Source of the DNA: Rhizobium sp. BK376
Lineage (GTDB): Bacteria; Pseudomonadota; Alphaproteobacteria; Rhizobiales; Rhizobiaceae
Length of the DNA stretch: 64,000 nucleotides
Direction: 5' to 3'
NCBI RefSeq assembly: GCF_004341625.1
Contig: NZ_SLZG01000006.1
Span: forward strand, 1-64,000
Shown: piece after piece, positions 34,588-43,415 of the stretch
How the letters are laid out: every line of letters begins with the position of its first letter
Position numbering within the stretch: position 1 is the stretch's first letter
Notes under the pieces: generated by a model
Told to the model about the DNA's origin: nothing
What the model saw: only the letters and a program-made list of their open reading frames with translations
Databases searched by the model: none
Program-made: the position numbers and the translations under genes

Positions 34588-34753
34588 AACAATCTCCTCA
34601 ACATATTGCGGAGTCACAAACGCCTAAGTTGCAGACTCTGAAGTTCAACGGGATAAATTTGGCATGACGGTTGGCACAACCCCGTAGAAGATAAAGGTGA
34701 ATCTTGCCGTTGACTATGACCTTGGTCACAGACAGGGGAAGTGGAATGACGTT

Positions 34754-35512
34754 ATGTATGGGGTGACCGATAGTAAGTGTGTAGAAAATAGGAGGTTTCG
34801 CGTGAGAAGAAATCTTCGAGAGCCTTCCGTATCCAAGCCCTCCGAGGGATATATTACGAGCAAAATAACAGGCAAAGGTATGATGAATACTTCCTTTGCG
34901 GTAGGTGGGCTATTCAAAAGGACTATGGATGTCTTTCTTGCATCTTTAGCATTATTTTTTATCCTGCCAATTCTCATCATGGTTGCACTCATCGTCAAGC
35001 TTCAGGACGGCGGCCCAATCTTATTCGTGCACCAGCGAATAGGCTTTCAAGGTCGCATGTTCGGATGCCTCAAATTCCGGACCATGTGCTGCAACGCCGA
35101 GGCCCGTCTTGATCAATATCTGCACGCAAATCCGCAAGCCGCTCTTGAATGGAAAACGACGCAGAAGCTGAAGACAGACCCGCGCGTGACGGTGGCGGGC
35201 AGCGTTCTGCGCCGCCTAAGCTTTGATGAGCTGCCGCAGCTGATCAATGTCATCAAAGGTGAAATGAGCCTCGTCGGCCCACGCCCCATAACAGCCGACG
35301 AATTGCGCAGGTATGGCCGCGACGCGGTCTATTATCTGGCTGTCAGGCCCGGTCTGACAGGAGCTTGGCAGGTGAGCGGCCGAAACGACGTCTCCTATGA
35401 GGAGCGCGTCCGGCTGGATACCGACTATTGCAAGACCTGGTCCGGAGCGAAGGACATGAACATCATGCTTCGCACCTTGCCGGTTCTCTTTTTCAGACGT
35501 GGTTCCTATTGA
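34754..35512 (+). CDS. Undecaprenyl-phosphate sugar phosphotransferase (ExoY/WbaP-type)
   Basis: 252 residues from ATG 34754; GTG 34697 and ATG 34880 are alternatives. The conserved C-terminal domain (PF02397) starts with LFKRTMDVFLASLALFFILP (membrane hairpin). It continues with HQRIGFQGRMFGCLKFRTMC, LRRLSFDELPQLINVIKGEM, SLVGPRPI and the end LTGAWQVSGRNDVSYEERV. This enzyme puts the first hexose-1-phosphate on undecaprenyl phosphate and thus starts the repeat unit. It is the first gene of the plus-strand cluster and faces the Crp-type regulator. The first 55 codons are AT-richer than the rest. Confidence 0.88.
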   Translation: MYGVTDSKCVENRRFRVRRNLREPSVSKPSEGYITSKITGKGMMNTSFAVGGLFKRTMDVFLASLALFFILPILIMVALIVKLQDGGPILFVHQRIGFQGRMFGCLKFRTMCCNAEARLDQYLHANPQAALEWKTTQKLKTDPRVTVAGSVLRRLSFDELPQLINVIKGEMSLVGPRPITADELRRYGRDAVYYLAVRPGLTGAWQVSGRNDVSYEERVRLDTDYCKTWSGAKDMNIMLRTLPVLFFRRGSY

Positions 35513-35519
35513 GATGGTT

Positions 35520-35535
35520 GGGCCCGTTAGGGCCC
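35520..35535 (+). other. Short perfect hairpin GGGCCC-GTTA-GGGCCC
   Basis: A 6-bp all-GC stem with a GTTA loop sits 8 bases after the sugar transferase stop and 43 bases before the next gene. No T-run follows. It may stabilise or attenuate the transcript between the initiating transferase and the polymerase. Confidence 0.5.
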
Positions 35536-35578
35536 CGCCGACGCAGTCTTCATTTGAATTCTCACGACAGGTCAGGAC

Positions 35579-37099
35579 ATGAGTGTTGAGCCGATCGGAA
35601 TAATTGTCGCCATACTTGGAATAGCTACGATTTTCCTCGGCCTGAACTTAGGCGCCTATGTACTTTGCCTCAGTGCGCTTCTCGGTTCCGCCGCCGCTCT
35701 GCTTATGCCGGGGCTAGGCGGCACCAGTATTCAGCCGTTTCACTTCGTTCTGCTGTTTCTCGCCTTCGCGGTCGCGTTGCGGCCAAGGACGCTGTCGGCG
35801 TCCTTTTCCTCTCTTTCCTATCCGGGGCCGGGCTTCTGGTACACGCTTTTCATCATCTACGGCGTTCTGACGGCCTTCTTTCTTCCGCGAATCTTCACCG
35901 GCGTGACCCTCGTCTATTCGTTGGCACGTGGCGAAGGCATGCACGGCATTGTCGTGAACCCGCTGACACCGAATGCGAGCAATCTGACCCAGGCCGTTTA
36001 CATGCTGGGCGGGCTTGCCTGTTTTGCGATCGTCGCCGGCATCAGCCGGCTGGGCGGCCTTGTCATTTTCGCGCGGGCGCTGATCGTCGCGGGCGGCGTT
36101 TGCATATTTTTCGCAATCGCCGACATGGCCACTTACGTGACCGGCACCAGCTTTCTCCTCTCGCCGATCCGCAACGCCAATTATCGCATGCTGGACGACG
36201 GCGATGTCGAGGGCTTCAAGCGCATTGTCGGCTCGTACACCGAGGCGGGCGCCTTTGGCTATGCGGCGCTGGCGCTGTTTTCTTTCCTCCTCATTCTCAA
36301 GCTCGAGGGCTTTCAAGCCCGCTTTCTTGGGACGATCACCGCGGCACTAGCGGTATCTCTCGTCCTGTGCACCTCGACGACTGCCTATCTGGCGACCGGG
36401 CTGACAGGGCTGATCGTGCTTGCCTTTTGCATTAGCCGCGTCTTGCAACGCAAAGCCAGCTACCGACACCTGACCTATATTGCAGCATGCCTCCTTGCCT
36501 TACCTCTGCTCGTCATGGCCGTGATGCTGATCCCCTCCGTCTCCGAGAGCGTCAGCAACCTCATCCACGCCACGATGACCACGAAGCTGGAATCACAATC
36601 CGGCGAGGAGAGGATGCGGTGGAACCAGCAGGCGATCGCGTCCTTCTTCGATACCAGCGGAATGGGTGCGGGGCTTGGCAGCATCAGGACATCAAGCTTT
36701 CTCATTGCCCTGCTCGCCAATGTCGGCATTCCCGGGACAGTGATCTGCCTATTTTTCTTCCTCAGCCTCATCCGCTTCGTCCTCCAGCGTGACCAGAAGG
36801 AAGGACCGGACGGCATAATAGGCCTTGCCGCTCTCCTTTCCTGCATCTCCCAATTCGTCGCCGCGTCCATAGCCGCCGGCGCGATCGATCTTGGGCCGCT
36901 CTTCGGCATTACCGCCGGCCTTGCGGCCGGCTACGGCCTCGGCCCCGTTTCAAGCCTGGCACATGGCGGTCGTGATGACCGGCGTCGGCACGGCCTTCCC
37001 TGGCCTCCGCCCAATCCCGTGCTTCAATCCTCCATTGCGGCAACCATCGAAGCACCTTCTGGCCTTCCGCCCCGAACCCGGGAGGTGAGCCGTGTATAA
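35579..37099 (+). CDS. Wzy/ExoQ-like polysaccharide polymerase or O-antigen-ligase-type membrane protein
   Basis: 506 residues with about ten or eleven hydrophobic helices (for example residues 5-45, 54-68, 85-105, 138-155, 160-185, 228-245, 250-290). A large loop before GMGAGLGSIRTSSFLIALLA at about 360-380 matches the Wzy_C/O-antigen ligase type. The C-terminal 60 residues are soluble and Arg/Pro-rich. Its position after the priming transferase and before the co-polymerase supports polymerisation of repeat units in the inner membrane. GGTCAGGA lies just before the ATG. It overlaps the next gene by 8 bases. Confidence 0.75.
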   Translation: MSVEPIGIIVAILGIATIFLGLNLGAYVLCLSALLGSAAALLMPGLGGTSIQPFHFVLLFLAFAVALRPRTLSASFSSLSYPGPGFWYTLFIIYGVLTAFFLPRIFTGVTLVYSLARGEGMHGIVVNPLTPNASNLTQAVYMLGGLACFAIVAGISRLGGLVIFARALIVAGGVCIFFAIADMATYVTGTSFLLSPIRNANYRMLDDGDVEGFKRIVGSYTEAGAFGYAALALFSFLLILKLEGFQARFLGTITAALAVSLVLCTSTTAYLATGLTGLIVLAFCISRVLQRKASYRHLTYIAACLLALPLLVMAVMLIPSVSESVSNLIHATMTTKLESQSGEERMRWNQQAIASFFDTSGMGAGLGSIRTSSFLIALLANVGIPGTVICLFFFLSLIRFVLQRDQKEGPDGIIGLAALLSCISQFVAASIAAGAIDLGPLFGITAGLAAGYGLGPVSSLAHGGRDDRRRHGLPWPPPNPVLQSSIAATIEAPSGLPPRTREVSRV

Positions 37100-38849
37100 T
37101 CAGCCCATTACCCTTGCCTATCCGACATCGACGGAAACCGTTCGCGAGAAGCCGCTTCAGATCAGCCGGCTCATTCGCTTCCTGTTCGACAACTGGATGC
37201 TTATTGCGGGCTGCACCGTATTCTTCTCGCTGATAATGCTGCTCTACGTCATCATCACGCCCGCCACTTACGTCGCAAGCGTGCAGCTTCTTTTCAGCCC
37301 GCAAACCGTACAGGCTGAGGGCTCTCAACGACCCTCGCTCGATGAGGCACTCGTCGAAGGCGAGTTGGAAATCGTAAAATCCAGCGATGTCCTGCGAGGC
37401 GTCATCCGGGAAATGAACTTGGATGAAGACCCGGAATTCACGGCCCGCCGCGCTTCGGTTTCAAGTGGGTTGCGCTCCCTTGCCTCTGCCATATCCTCTG
37501 GCGGTACGCCGGAGGTGAAGGTTGAGAAGACAGGTTTCAACCTCGACGATCCCACCGAAAACTACATCATTTCCGCTCTTCGGGGCCAACTCTGGGTGCG
37601 CCAGGTAGGCCAGTCGAATGTGATGGAGATAACTGCAAGCTCCATCGACCCCAAGAAGTCGGCCCAGCTCGCAAATGCGATCGCTGAACAGTATATCGCC
37701 CATGACGTGCTGATGAAATCGCAGTCCGCCCAGCAGGCGAGCGAATGGCTGGAGCAACGCGTCGCGACCCTTAGAGAGGAAGTGTTCACCGCCGACCGTG
37801 CGGTGGTCCAGTTCCAATCCTCGGGTAATCCCGGTGACCAATTCAAGCTGTCCGAGCTCAAAAGCGTCGCGGACACCTACCGGCGCCTTTACGAGACCTA
37901 TCTTCTGAATTGGACGGAAGCCAAGCAGAAGATTTCCTATCCTGTATCCGACGCGATGTTTGTCTCGCGCGCGATCGTGCCGGTGTCCAAGAGCCAGCCG
38001 AAGCGTGTTCTTCTGATGGCATTTGCTGTCGTCCTTGGCCTCAGCACCGGCCTGATCGTTGCCATCATCCGACACTTTGCGAGCCGCGTCGTCACATCGA
38101 TGGATCGCATCACGGTTGAGACCGCAGTGCCCTGCATCGGCGCGGTAGCGCTGGCGGGAGGCAAACCCAACCAGAACGGCCCCATATTGAGCCTGCCGCG
38201 CGTTCAGGGACTAGGCCAGGAAAATGCCGCCTGGAACCGCGGCTTCAACCGCGACCTGCGCAATCTCAAAGCGACCGTCACGGGAATGCGTCGCAGCCGC
38301 AAAGCCAATCTGATCGGCGTCGTCGGCGTGGATTCCAAGGCCGGCGCAACGACGATCGCCTACAATCTCGCAATTCTTGCCTCCTCCTCGGGCTCGAAGA
38401 CGCTGCTGATCGACGCGAGCGCAGCCAACCCGACGCTGAGCAGAACCTTCACGGCGGAGCAGTCGATCGGCCTGATGGAAATGCTGGACGACCGGCAGGC
38501 CTACATCGATTTCATGAGCCGGGTGGAAAGACGGCTTACGATACTTCCCGTCGGCGCGTTTCAGGATGTGACGCCGGGCGAACGGATCGGCTCCGAACGC
38601 ATCGCCTTCAGCTTCGCCGACCTGAAGGATCGCTTCGATCTCATCCTCGTTGACCTTCCCTCCATGCCGGGCTCGTCCGATGCCAAGGCGGTCGCGCCGC
38701 ATCTCGACGGCTCGATTATCGTGGTCCGCAGCGGCCAGACACCATTCGATGCGCTCGATCGCGCTGTTGACGCTCTTCGCGAAGTCAACGCCGAACTCCT
38801 GGGTATCGTCCTGAATGCAACTTCGTCCAGAAAGACAGGAAGGCGGTAA
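37092..38849 (+). CDS. Wzz/GumC-type polysaccharide co-polymerase with degenerate P-loop domain
   Basis: 585 residues. A Wzz domain with a first helix at about 37-58 (NWMLIAGCTVFFSLIMLLYVI), a periplasmic coiled region to about 290, and a second helix at about 300-322 (RVLLMAFAVVLGLSTGLIVA). The cytoplasmic end (about 400-570) is BY-kinase/MinD-like, but its Walker A is VDSKAGATTIAYNLA: the catalytic GK[ST] lysine is replaced by Ala. There is no C-terminal tyrosine cluster (end ATSSRKTGRR). So it likely sets chain length without kinase activity. Start GTG/ATG region overlaps the polymerase. Confidence 0.83.
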   Translation: MYNQPITLAYPTSTETVREKPLQISRLIRFLFDNWMLIAGCTVFFSLIMLLYVIITPATYVASVQLLFSPQTVQAEGSQRPSLDEALVEGELEIVKSSDVLRGVIREMNLDEDPEFTARRASVSSGLRSLASAISSGGTPEVKVEKTGFNLDDPTENYIISALRGQLWVRQVGQSNVMEITASSIDPKKSAQLANAIAEQYIAHDVLMKSQSAQQASEWLEQRVATLREEVFTADRAVVQFQSSGNPGDQFKLSELKSVADTYRRLYETYLLNWTEAKQKISYPVSDAMFVSRAIVPVSKSQPKRVLLMAFAVVLGLSTGLIVAIIRHFASRVVTSMDRITVETAVPCIGAVALAGGKPNQNGPILSLPRVQGLGQENAAWNRGFNRDLRNLKATVTGMRRSRKANLIGVVGVDSKAGATTIAYNLAILASSSGSKTLLIDASAANPTLSRTFTAEQSIGLMEMLDDRQAYIDFMSRVERRLTILPVGAFQDVTPGERIGSERIAFSFADLKDRFDLILVDLPSMPGSSDAKAVAPHLDGSIIVVRSGQTPFDALDRAVDALREVNAELLGIVLNATSSRKTGRR

Positions 38850-38850
38850 T

Positions 38851-39471
38851 ATGAATATCGAGCTCATTCGCAGACATCCCCAACTCAAGGATCGCCTTCG
38901 CAAGACATTGCATTCCATCGGTTATGAGACCGATGATTGGGTTCGCGTCATGCTCTATCGCGACGCCTTTGCCTTCATTCGCAAACTTGGTCCCGAAAAT
39001 CTCGATGTCATGGAAGTATCGGGCGGCGTCCAATGGCAGCGCCAGTTCACATTCAAATCCTATCTGGCAACCGAATATCCCGGCTTCGACATCTGCAGCG
39101 AAACTCTTCCAGACCGTTTCGACCTCATCATCGCCGACCAGGTCTTCGAGCATCTGAAATGGCCGATGCGGGCTGCGCGCAATGTCTACGAGATGCTGCG
39201 GCCAGGCGGATATTTTATCATCGCGACACCCTTCCTGCTTCGGGTGCACGCATCGCCGATCGACTGCAACCGCTGGACCGAAACCGGTCTCTCCTGCCTC
39301 CTGCAGGAAGCCGGATTTCCCGAGGATGCGATCACGACGAAATCCTGGGGCAACCGCAGCTGCGTTCAAGCAAATTTCAAGCGCTGGCCGAAGGGCGGCT
39401 TCCTGGGATCCATGAAAAACGAGCCGGACTTTCCTGTGATGGTGTGGGCCTTCGCACGAAAACCTGCATGA
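38851..39471 (+). CDS. Class I SAM-dependent methyltransferase
   Basis: 206 residues from ATG 38851, two bases after the stop of the co-polymerase gene, with GGAAGG 8-13 bases upstream. It has LDVMEVSGGVQWQRQFTFKS in place of the classic glycine-rich motif I. FDLIIADQVFEHLKWPMRAA (motif IV-like) and MLRPGGYFIIATPFLLRVHA (post-motif) identify a Methyltransf_11 type fold. It likely methylates a sugar of the polysaccharide or its lipid-linked precursor; the target is inferred only from position. Confidence 0.78.
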   Translation: MNIELIRRHPQLKDRLRKTLHSIGYETDDWVRVMLYRDAFAFIRKLGPENLDVMEVSGGVQWQRQFTFKSYLATEYPGFDICSETLPDRFDLIIADQVFEHLKWPMRAARNVYEMLRPGGYFIIATPFLLRVHASPIDCNRWTETGLSCLLQEAGFPEDAITTKSWGNRSCVQANFKRWPKGGFLGSMKNEPDFPVMVWAFARKPA

Positions 39472-39492
39472 ACCGACGGAGTAACAACGAGT

Positions 39493-40416
39493 ATGGGTGC
39501 TGAGTTCATATCTGACCAGGTTCTGCGATCGGCTGCAAAACAGATGCGGATCGGGATCGCAATAGCGACGGCAGGTCGCGCTGACGTCCTGCTGCAAACC
39601 ATAGCTTTCATCGGACAACAGACGCGCGCACCGGACGCTATCTTCGTATGCGCGCCGAGCGAAGCCGATATAGCCGGGCTACGATCGGCATATCCGAAAA
39701 TCAGCTGCCTTCTTGCGCCGAAGGGGCTGCCCCATCAGCGCAATCGCCTGATGGACGCCGCCAGCGCTATCGACGTCCTCCTTTTCCTCGATGATGACTT
39801 CATCATGGCGCCAGACTATCTCGCGGAAATGGAAGCTATTTTCCGCGAGCATTCCGAGGTCGTGATGACAACGGGACGCGTCGTGGCGGACGGCGTCACG
39901 GGAGCCGGCTTATCAGCTGACGAAGCCGAGGAACGACTTGCGGCGGCCGGCGCTCCGCGACCCGTTCCCCTGTCGGTTGTCTATAACGGCTACGGCTGCA
40001 ACATGGCCGTCCGCATGGCGGTCGTCCGGACGCAGCGGCTGCGTTTCGATGAGGAACTGCCTCTCTATGCCTGGCTAGAAGATGTCGATTTCAGCCGCAG
40101 CATGGCGCCCTTTGGCTGGATCGTTCGCGTCGAGCGCGCACGCGGGGTGCACCTCGGCGTAAAATCCGGCCGGCAACCCGGCGCTCGCCTGGGATATTCG
40201 CAGATTGCCAATCCCTGCTACCTGATCGCAAAGGGAACATGCTCCTGGAAAATGGGCCTCCTGCAAATGGCAAGGAATCTCGCGGCCAACATCTACGGCA
40301 CGTTGAGACAGGAGAAAGCGATAGATCGCAGAGGACGTCTGCGCGGCAACGCAATGGCCGTGATGGACCTCGTGCTGCAACGCATGACGCCGGCGCGCGC
40401 TTTGCAGCAGCAATGA
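39493..40416 (+). CDS. GT2-family glycosyltransferase
   Basis: 307 residues of GT-A fold. It shows RIGIAIATAGRADVLLQTIA at about 19, the metal/nucleotide-binding DxD in DVLLFLDDDFIMAPDYL at about 95, GCNMAVRM, and the catalytic-base region YAWLEDVDFSRSMAPFG at about 193. No membrane helices. It probably transfers a sugar to the growing lipid-linked repeat unit at the inner face of the membrane. It lies 21 bases after the methyltransferase in the same operon. Confidence 0.85.
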   Translation: MGAEFISDQVLRSAAKQMRIGIAIATAGRADVLLQTIAFIGQQTRAPDAIFVCAPSEADIAGLRSAYPKISCLLAPKGLPHQRNRLMDAASAIDVLLFLDDDFIMAPDYLAEMEAIFREHSEVVMTTGRVVADGVTGAGLSADEAEERLAAAGAPRPVPLSVVYNGYGCNMAVRMAVVRTQRLRFDEELPLYAWLEDVDFSRSMAPFGWIVRVERARGVHLGVKSGRQPGARLGYSQIANPCYLIAKGTCSWKMGLLQMARNLAANIYGTLRQEKAIDRRGRLRGNAMAVMDLVLQRMTPARALQQQ

Positions 40417-40488
40417 CCACATCGTCTATTCGAAGAATACGCTTGCACGGAAAATTTCATCCACCGCGGCTTTAACGGAGGAAATCAG

Positions 40489-41343
40489 ATGCGTCATGCG
40501 ACATGGAATGCGATCGAGGCAAATCCCTTTGCCATGCGGATCTATCAATCCTACCGACGGCTTCCGGAAGAAGTCCGGGCGCCCACCCGCTGGGTGGTGA
40601 CGCCCCGCTGGCAAGCGGCCTGCGCAATCGTCAGGCGGACTGCAGGCAACGAGGTGCTTTCAGGACCGTTTCGCGGCATGAAACTCCACCTCAGCCCGCT
40701 TTCGAAGCGGCAGCTCCTAGGATATCTGCTCGGGACACAGGAACTGGAGCTGTTTCCCATCATCGAGGACATCGTCAGCCGGCCCTACAGCACCGTCATC
40801 AACATCGGCGTTGCCGACGGCTACTATGCGATCGGTCTGGCACGGCGCATGCCCTCTACGCCTGTCATCGGCTTCGAAGGCCTCCCGGAACATCATGAGC
40901 CATTCTGGCAAACCGCCCGTGCAAACGGCGTCGCCGATAGAATTACTCTCAGGGGGTTCTGCACGGCGCCGGACCTGCGCGATGCGTTGGATAGAGCTGG
41001 GCCCCGCCCCTTCATCCTTTGTGATATCGAAGGCGGCGAAAAGGAATTGCTCGACAATTCCGCCATTCCAGAACTCAACAGGGCCGATATCCTCGTCGAA
41101 ACCCATGACGGCCTCGTTCGGGGATGCACCGAGCGCCTGGTCCAGCGTTTCAGTGCGACCCACGACATAAAGTCTGTCTACGCGCGCCCACGCACGATGG
41201 CTGACTTCCCCGCCAGGGAACTGCCTTTCCTGGCAAGATGGATGTCGGGCACGGCAGTCGAACTCATGAACGAGCGGCGCACAGGTGTTCAGGAATGGCT
41301 GTTCATGACACCCCGGCGGACCGGGGAGACGGACAAGCAATAG
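40489..41343 (+). CDS. FkbM-type methyltransferase-like protein
   Basis: 284 residues. The central Rossmann part begins TVINIGVADGYYAIGLARRM at about 105 (SAM-binding GxxDGxY), then TPVIGFEGLPEHHEPFWQTA, ILCDIEGGEKELLDNSAIPE and ILVETHDGLVRGC. This order (motif I, acidic residue in FEG, DIEGGE, VETHD) is typical of FkbM-family O-methyltransferases. With the earlier gene it makes a second methyltransferase in the cluster, consistent with a methylated polysaccharide. GGAGG lies 8-12 bases before the start. Confidence 0.75.
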   Translation: MRHATWNAIEANPFAMRIYQSYRRLPEEVRAPTRWVVTPRWQAACAIVRRTAGNEVLSGPFRGMKLHLSPLSKRQLLGYLLGTQELELFPIIEDIVSRPYSTVINIGVADGYYAIGLARRMPSTPVIGFEGLPEHHEPFWQTARANGVADRITLRGFCTAPDLRDALDRAGPRPFILCDIEGGEKELLDNSAIPELNRADILVETHDGLVRGCTERLVQRFSATHDIKSVYARPRTMADFPARELPFLARWMSGTAVELMNERRTGVQEWLFMTPRRTGETDKQ

Positions 41344-41356
41344 GAGGATGGCCCCC

Positions 41357-42418
41357 ATGCGCATCCTTCTTGCCAGCGGAACCCCGCACTTGCCGCAACT
41401 TATCGGCGGCCTCGAGATCAACACGCATCACCTCGCGCTCGAACTTAACGAGCGCGGATGCAGCACGGGCGTACTCTCGAAACTCTCGCTCCGGGATTCT
41501 TTCGGCGCGATGCGTTTTGCCGCGAGTTGTGCGCAATTCAAGAATGTGGTCGTCGATCGGTCGCTGGGCTATGAGGTCTATCGTTGTCTGAGACCATGGA
41601 AGGATTTGCGCGGTCTCGTCTTGCCGCAAGTCGTGGTGATCCAGAACGGAAACATGGTGCAGATGGGCCGCGCCTTTCGAGAGAAAGGCATAGCCAGTAT
41701 CGCCTATCTGCACGGACTGGAATTCGACGGAGAGTCGGGTAATTGGCCTGATAAGGCAGAGGATCTGCCATTCTCAGCCTATATCGGCAATTCACTTTTC
41801 ACCGCGGCCAGGTTCAAGGCACGTTACGGCATCGATACCGCGGTCATTCCCCCCATATTTCGGCCGGATGTCTACCGGACCTATGGCGAGGGGCGGCACG
41901 TCACCTTCATCAATCCTATCCAGGCAAAGGGGCTGGACATTGCGCTCGCCGTTGCAACGCTCTGCCCTGATATCCCCTTCCTCTTTGTTCGCGCCTGGCC
42001 GCTCTCCAAGAAGGAGGAGGCAGAGCTTCAGCGGCGTCTGGCAATGCTTGCGAATGTCCGGCTGGTTGATCGCACAACGGACATGGCAAGCATCTACAAA
42101 CAGACTAGAATTCTCTTCGTTCCTACCCAGTGGCAGGAGACATGGGGAAGGGTCGTCAGCGAAGCCCATTTCAGCGGCATTCCAGTGCTGTCCAGCGACC
42201 TCGGAGGTCTATCCGAATCCGTCGGCCCCGGCGGCATTCTCGTCAACGCCGACGCATCGCCGATCATCTGGGCGGAGCATCTACGCCTCCTATGGAACGA
42301 CCCAACCGTCTATCAGGAAAAACGTGAAGCCGCTTTCGCCTATGCCGATCGACCGGAGATCATGGTCGATCGCCAGATGGAGCAATTTGTCGACATTACA
42401 GAGCGGGTCGCGGCATGA
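41357..42418 (+). CDS. GT4-family glycosyltransferase
   Basis: 353 residues from ATG 41357; the TAGGAGG ribosome site is 9 bases upstream, whereas ATG 41348 directly abuts it. It starts MRILLASGTPHLPQLIGGLE (GT-B acceptor domain). It carries GIASIAYLHGLEFDGESGNW, YIGNSLFTAARFKARYGIDT and VTFINPIQAKGLDIALAVAT. The donor site is WQETWGRVVSEAHFSGIPVL (E-x7-E) near 270-285. Fourth predicted glycosyltransferase of the cluster; donor and linkage unknown. Confidence 0.84.
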   Translation: MRILLASGTPHLPQLIGGLEINTHHLALELNERGCSTGVLSKLSLRDSFGAMRFAASCAQFKNVVVDRSLGYEVYRCLRPWKDLRGLVLPQVVVIQNGNMVQMGRAFREKGIASIAYLHGLEFDGESGNWPDKAEDLPFSAYIGNSLFTAARFKARYGIDTAVIPPIFRPDVYRTYGEGRHVTFINPIQAKGLDIALAVATLCPDIPFLFVRAWPLSKKEEAELQRRLAMLANVRLVDRTTDMASIYKQTRILFVPTQWQETWGRVVSEAHFSGIPVLSSDLGGLSESVGPGGILVNADASPIIWAEHLRLLWNDPTVYQEKREAAFAYADRPEIMVDRQMEQFVDITERVAA

Positions 42419-42474
42419 GACTTCAATACAGCCATCCCGCACCCGGTTTCAGTGCGCCAGTTGCCGGTTGCTCC

Positions 42475-43299
42475 TTAAGTGCCGGGGAAGGCCCAGGAGC
42501 GAACGTAGTCGACTTCCATGACCGATGGGCTCGGCGCCTTGTCGATTGGCCATCCGCCGCCCAATCCGAGATCGACGAGGACAGTGAAGGGAACATCGAG
42601 TTCACGCGGCGTCGCGATTGCCCAAATTTGCTTGCGATCGAGGTAGAACCGAATTCTATCCGGCTGGACGGCAACGCCGTAAGTATGAAAGTCGGTGGTC
42701 AGGCTTCCGCTCGGCACCGCGACGCGTTGATGAAAGCTCTGGCTGAGCGAGGGGGTCTTGTGATCCCAAATGTGCAACGACGCCACGTACTGTCCCGGAA
42801 ACTGGCCGTAGTACTCGACGACATCAAGTTCGATCCCCTTCTTTTCTGTATTGCTGACCAGCCAGAAGGCGGGCCACATGCCGTCGCCCGCAGGAAAGCG
42901 GGCACGCATTTCGAAATAACCGTATTTCTGCTTGAACCCATTTCCCTTCTGATCGGTCGAGGACAGCAGCCCGGAGCGCCACTTTCCGTCGTCGCCCTTT
43001 CGTGCTTCGATCCGGAGCATCCCGTCGCGGGTGGTGAAGGGGAAATCCGGGCCAGGGTCGGTAAAGCGCGCATCGCCGAAGTCACCGTTCCAGGGGGTGT
43101 GCGCAATCCATCGCGTTCCCGGTCCCCATGCGGATACATCAAGCTTATCGAAGTTTTCGTCAAAAGTCGGGGTCAGGGAAGTCGGATCGATGGGCGCCGA
43201 TTGCGCAGTCGCCGGACTGTCCGGTCCGGTTACGATCAAATTGACGCCAATGTATATAACCAAGGCTGCGATCGCACTCTTTACAAGAACCGACCTCAT
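42475..43299 (-). CDS. Secreted GH16 endo-glycanase (ExoK-like)
   Basis: 274 residues from ATG 43299 (GGGGA about 7 bases upstream); ATG 43329 would add ten residues. An N-terminal signal peptide or anchor (MRSVLVKSAIAALVIYIGVN) precedes a GH16 domain: QKYGYFEMRARFPAGDGMWP, catalytic GIELDVVEYYGQ (E-x-D-x-x-E) near residue 162, and PFTVLVDLGLGGGWPID. ExoK of Sinorhizobium is a similar extracellular glycanase that shortens succinoglycan. It lies on the opposite strand inside the plus-strand cluster. It is a paralogue of the RTX-GH16 protein at 12197 but uses Sec rather than type I export. Confidence 0.87.
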   Translation of the reverse strand: MRSVLVKSAIAALVIYIGVNLIVTGPDSPATAQSAPIDPTSLTPTFDENFDKLDVSAWGPGTRWIAHTPWNGDFGDARFTDPGPDFPFTTRDGMLRIEARKGDDGKWRSGLLSSTDQKGNGFKQKYGYFEMRARFPAGDGMWPAFWLVSNTEKKGIELDVVEYYGQFPGQYVASLHIWDHKTPSLSQSFHQRVAVPSGSLTTDFHTYGVAVQPDRIRFYLDRKQIWAIATPRELDVPFTVLVDLGLGGGWPIDKAPSPSVMEVDYVRSWAFPGT

Positions 43300-43415
43300 T
43301 TTCAATCCCCGCTCACTGCGTCCATGCATTCATCCGCATCGTATAACAGATCACATGATATATCCATCATATTATTCGAGAAATCTAAGAAAAAAAGAAA
43401 GTATTGAGGACGAAT
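43300..43415. promoter_or_regulatory. AT-rich divergent promoter region, GH16 / flippase
   Basis: This 116-base spacer between divergent genes is strikingly AT-rich from about 43330 to 43405 (ATATATCCATCATATTATTC, AAAAAAAGAAAG). It contains the small inverted repeat ATGAT-N6-ATCAT near 43355. It most likely holds the promoters of the glycanase and of the flippase-export gene pair, so the last two cluster genes can be expressed separately from the main operon. Confidence 0.5.

Noticed and set aside
34659..34680. Sigma-54-like TTGGCA sequences before the sugar transferase
   Set aside because: No GC at the required GG-N10-GC distance, so not a -24/-12 promoter.
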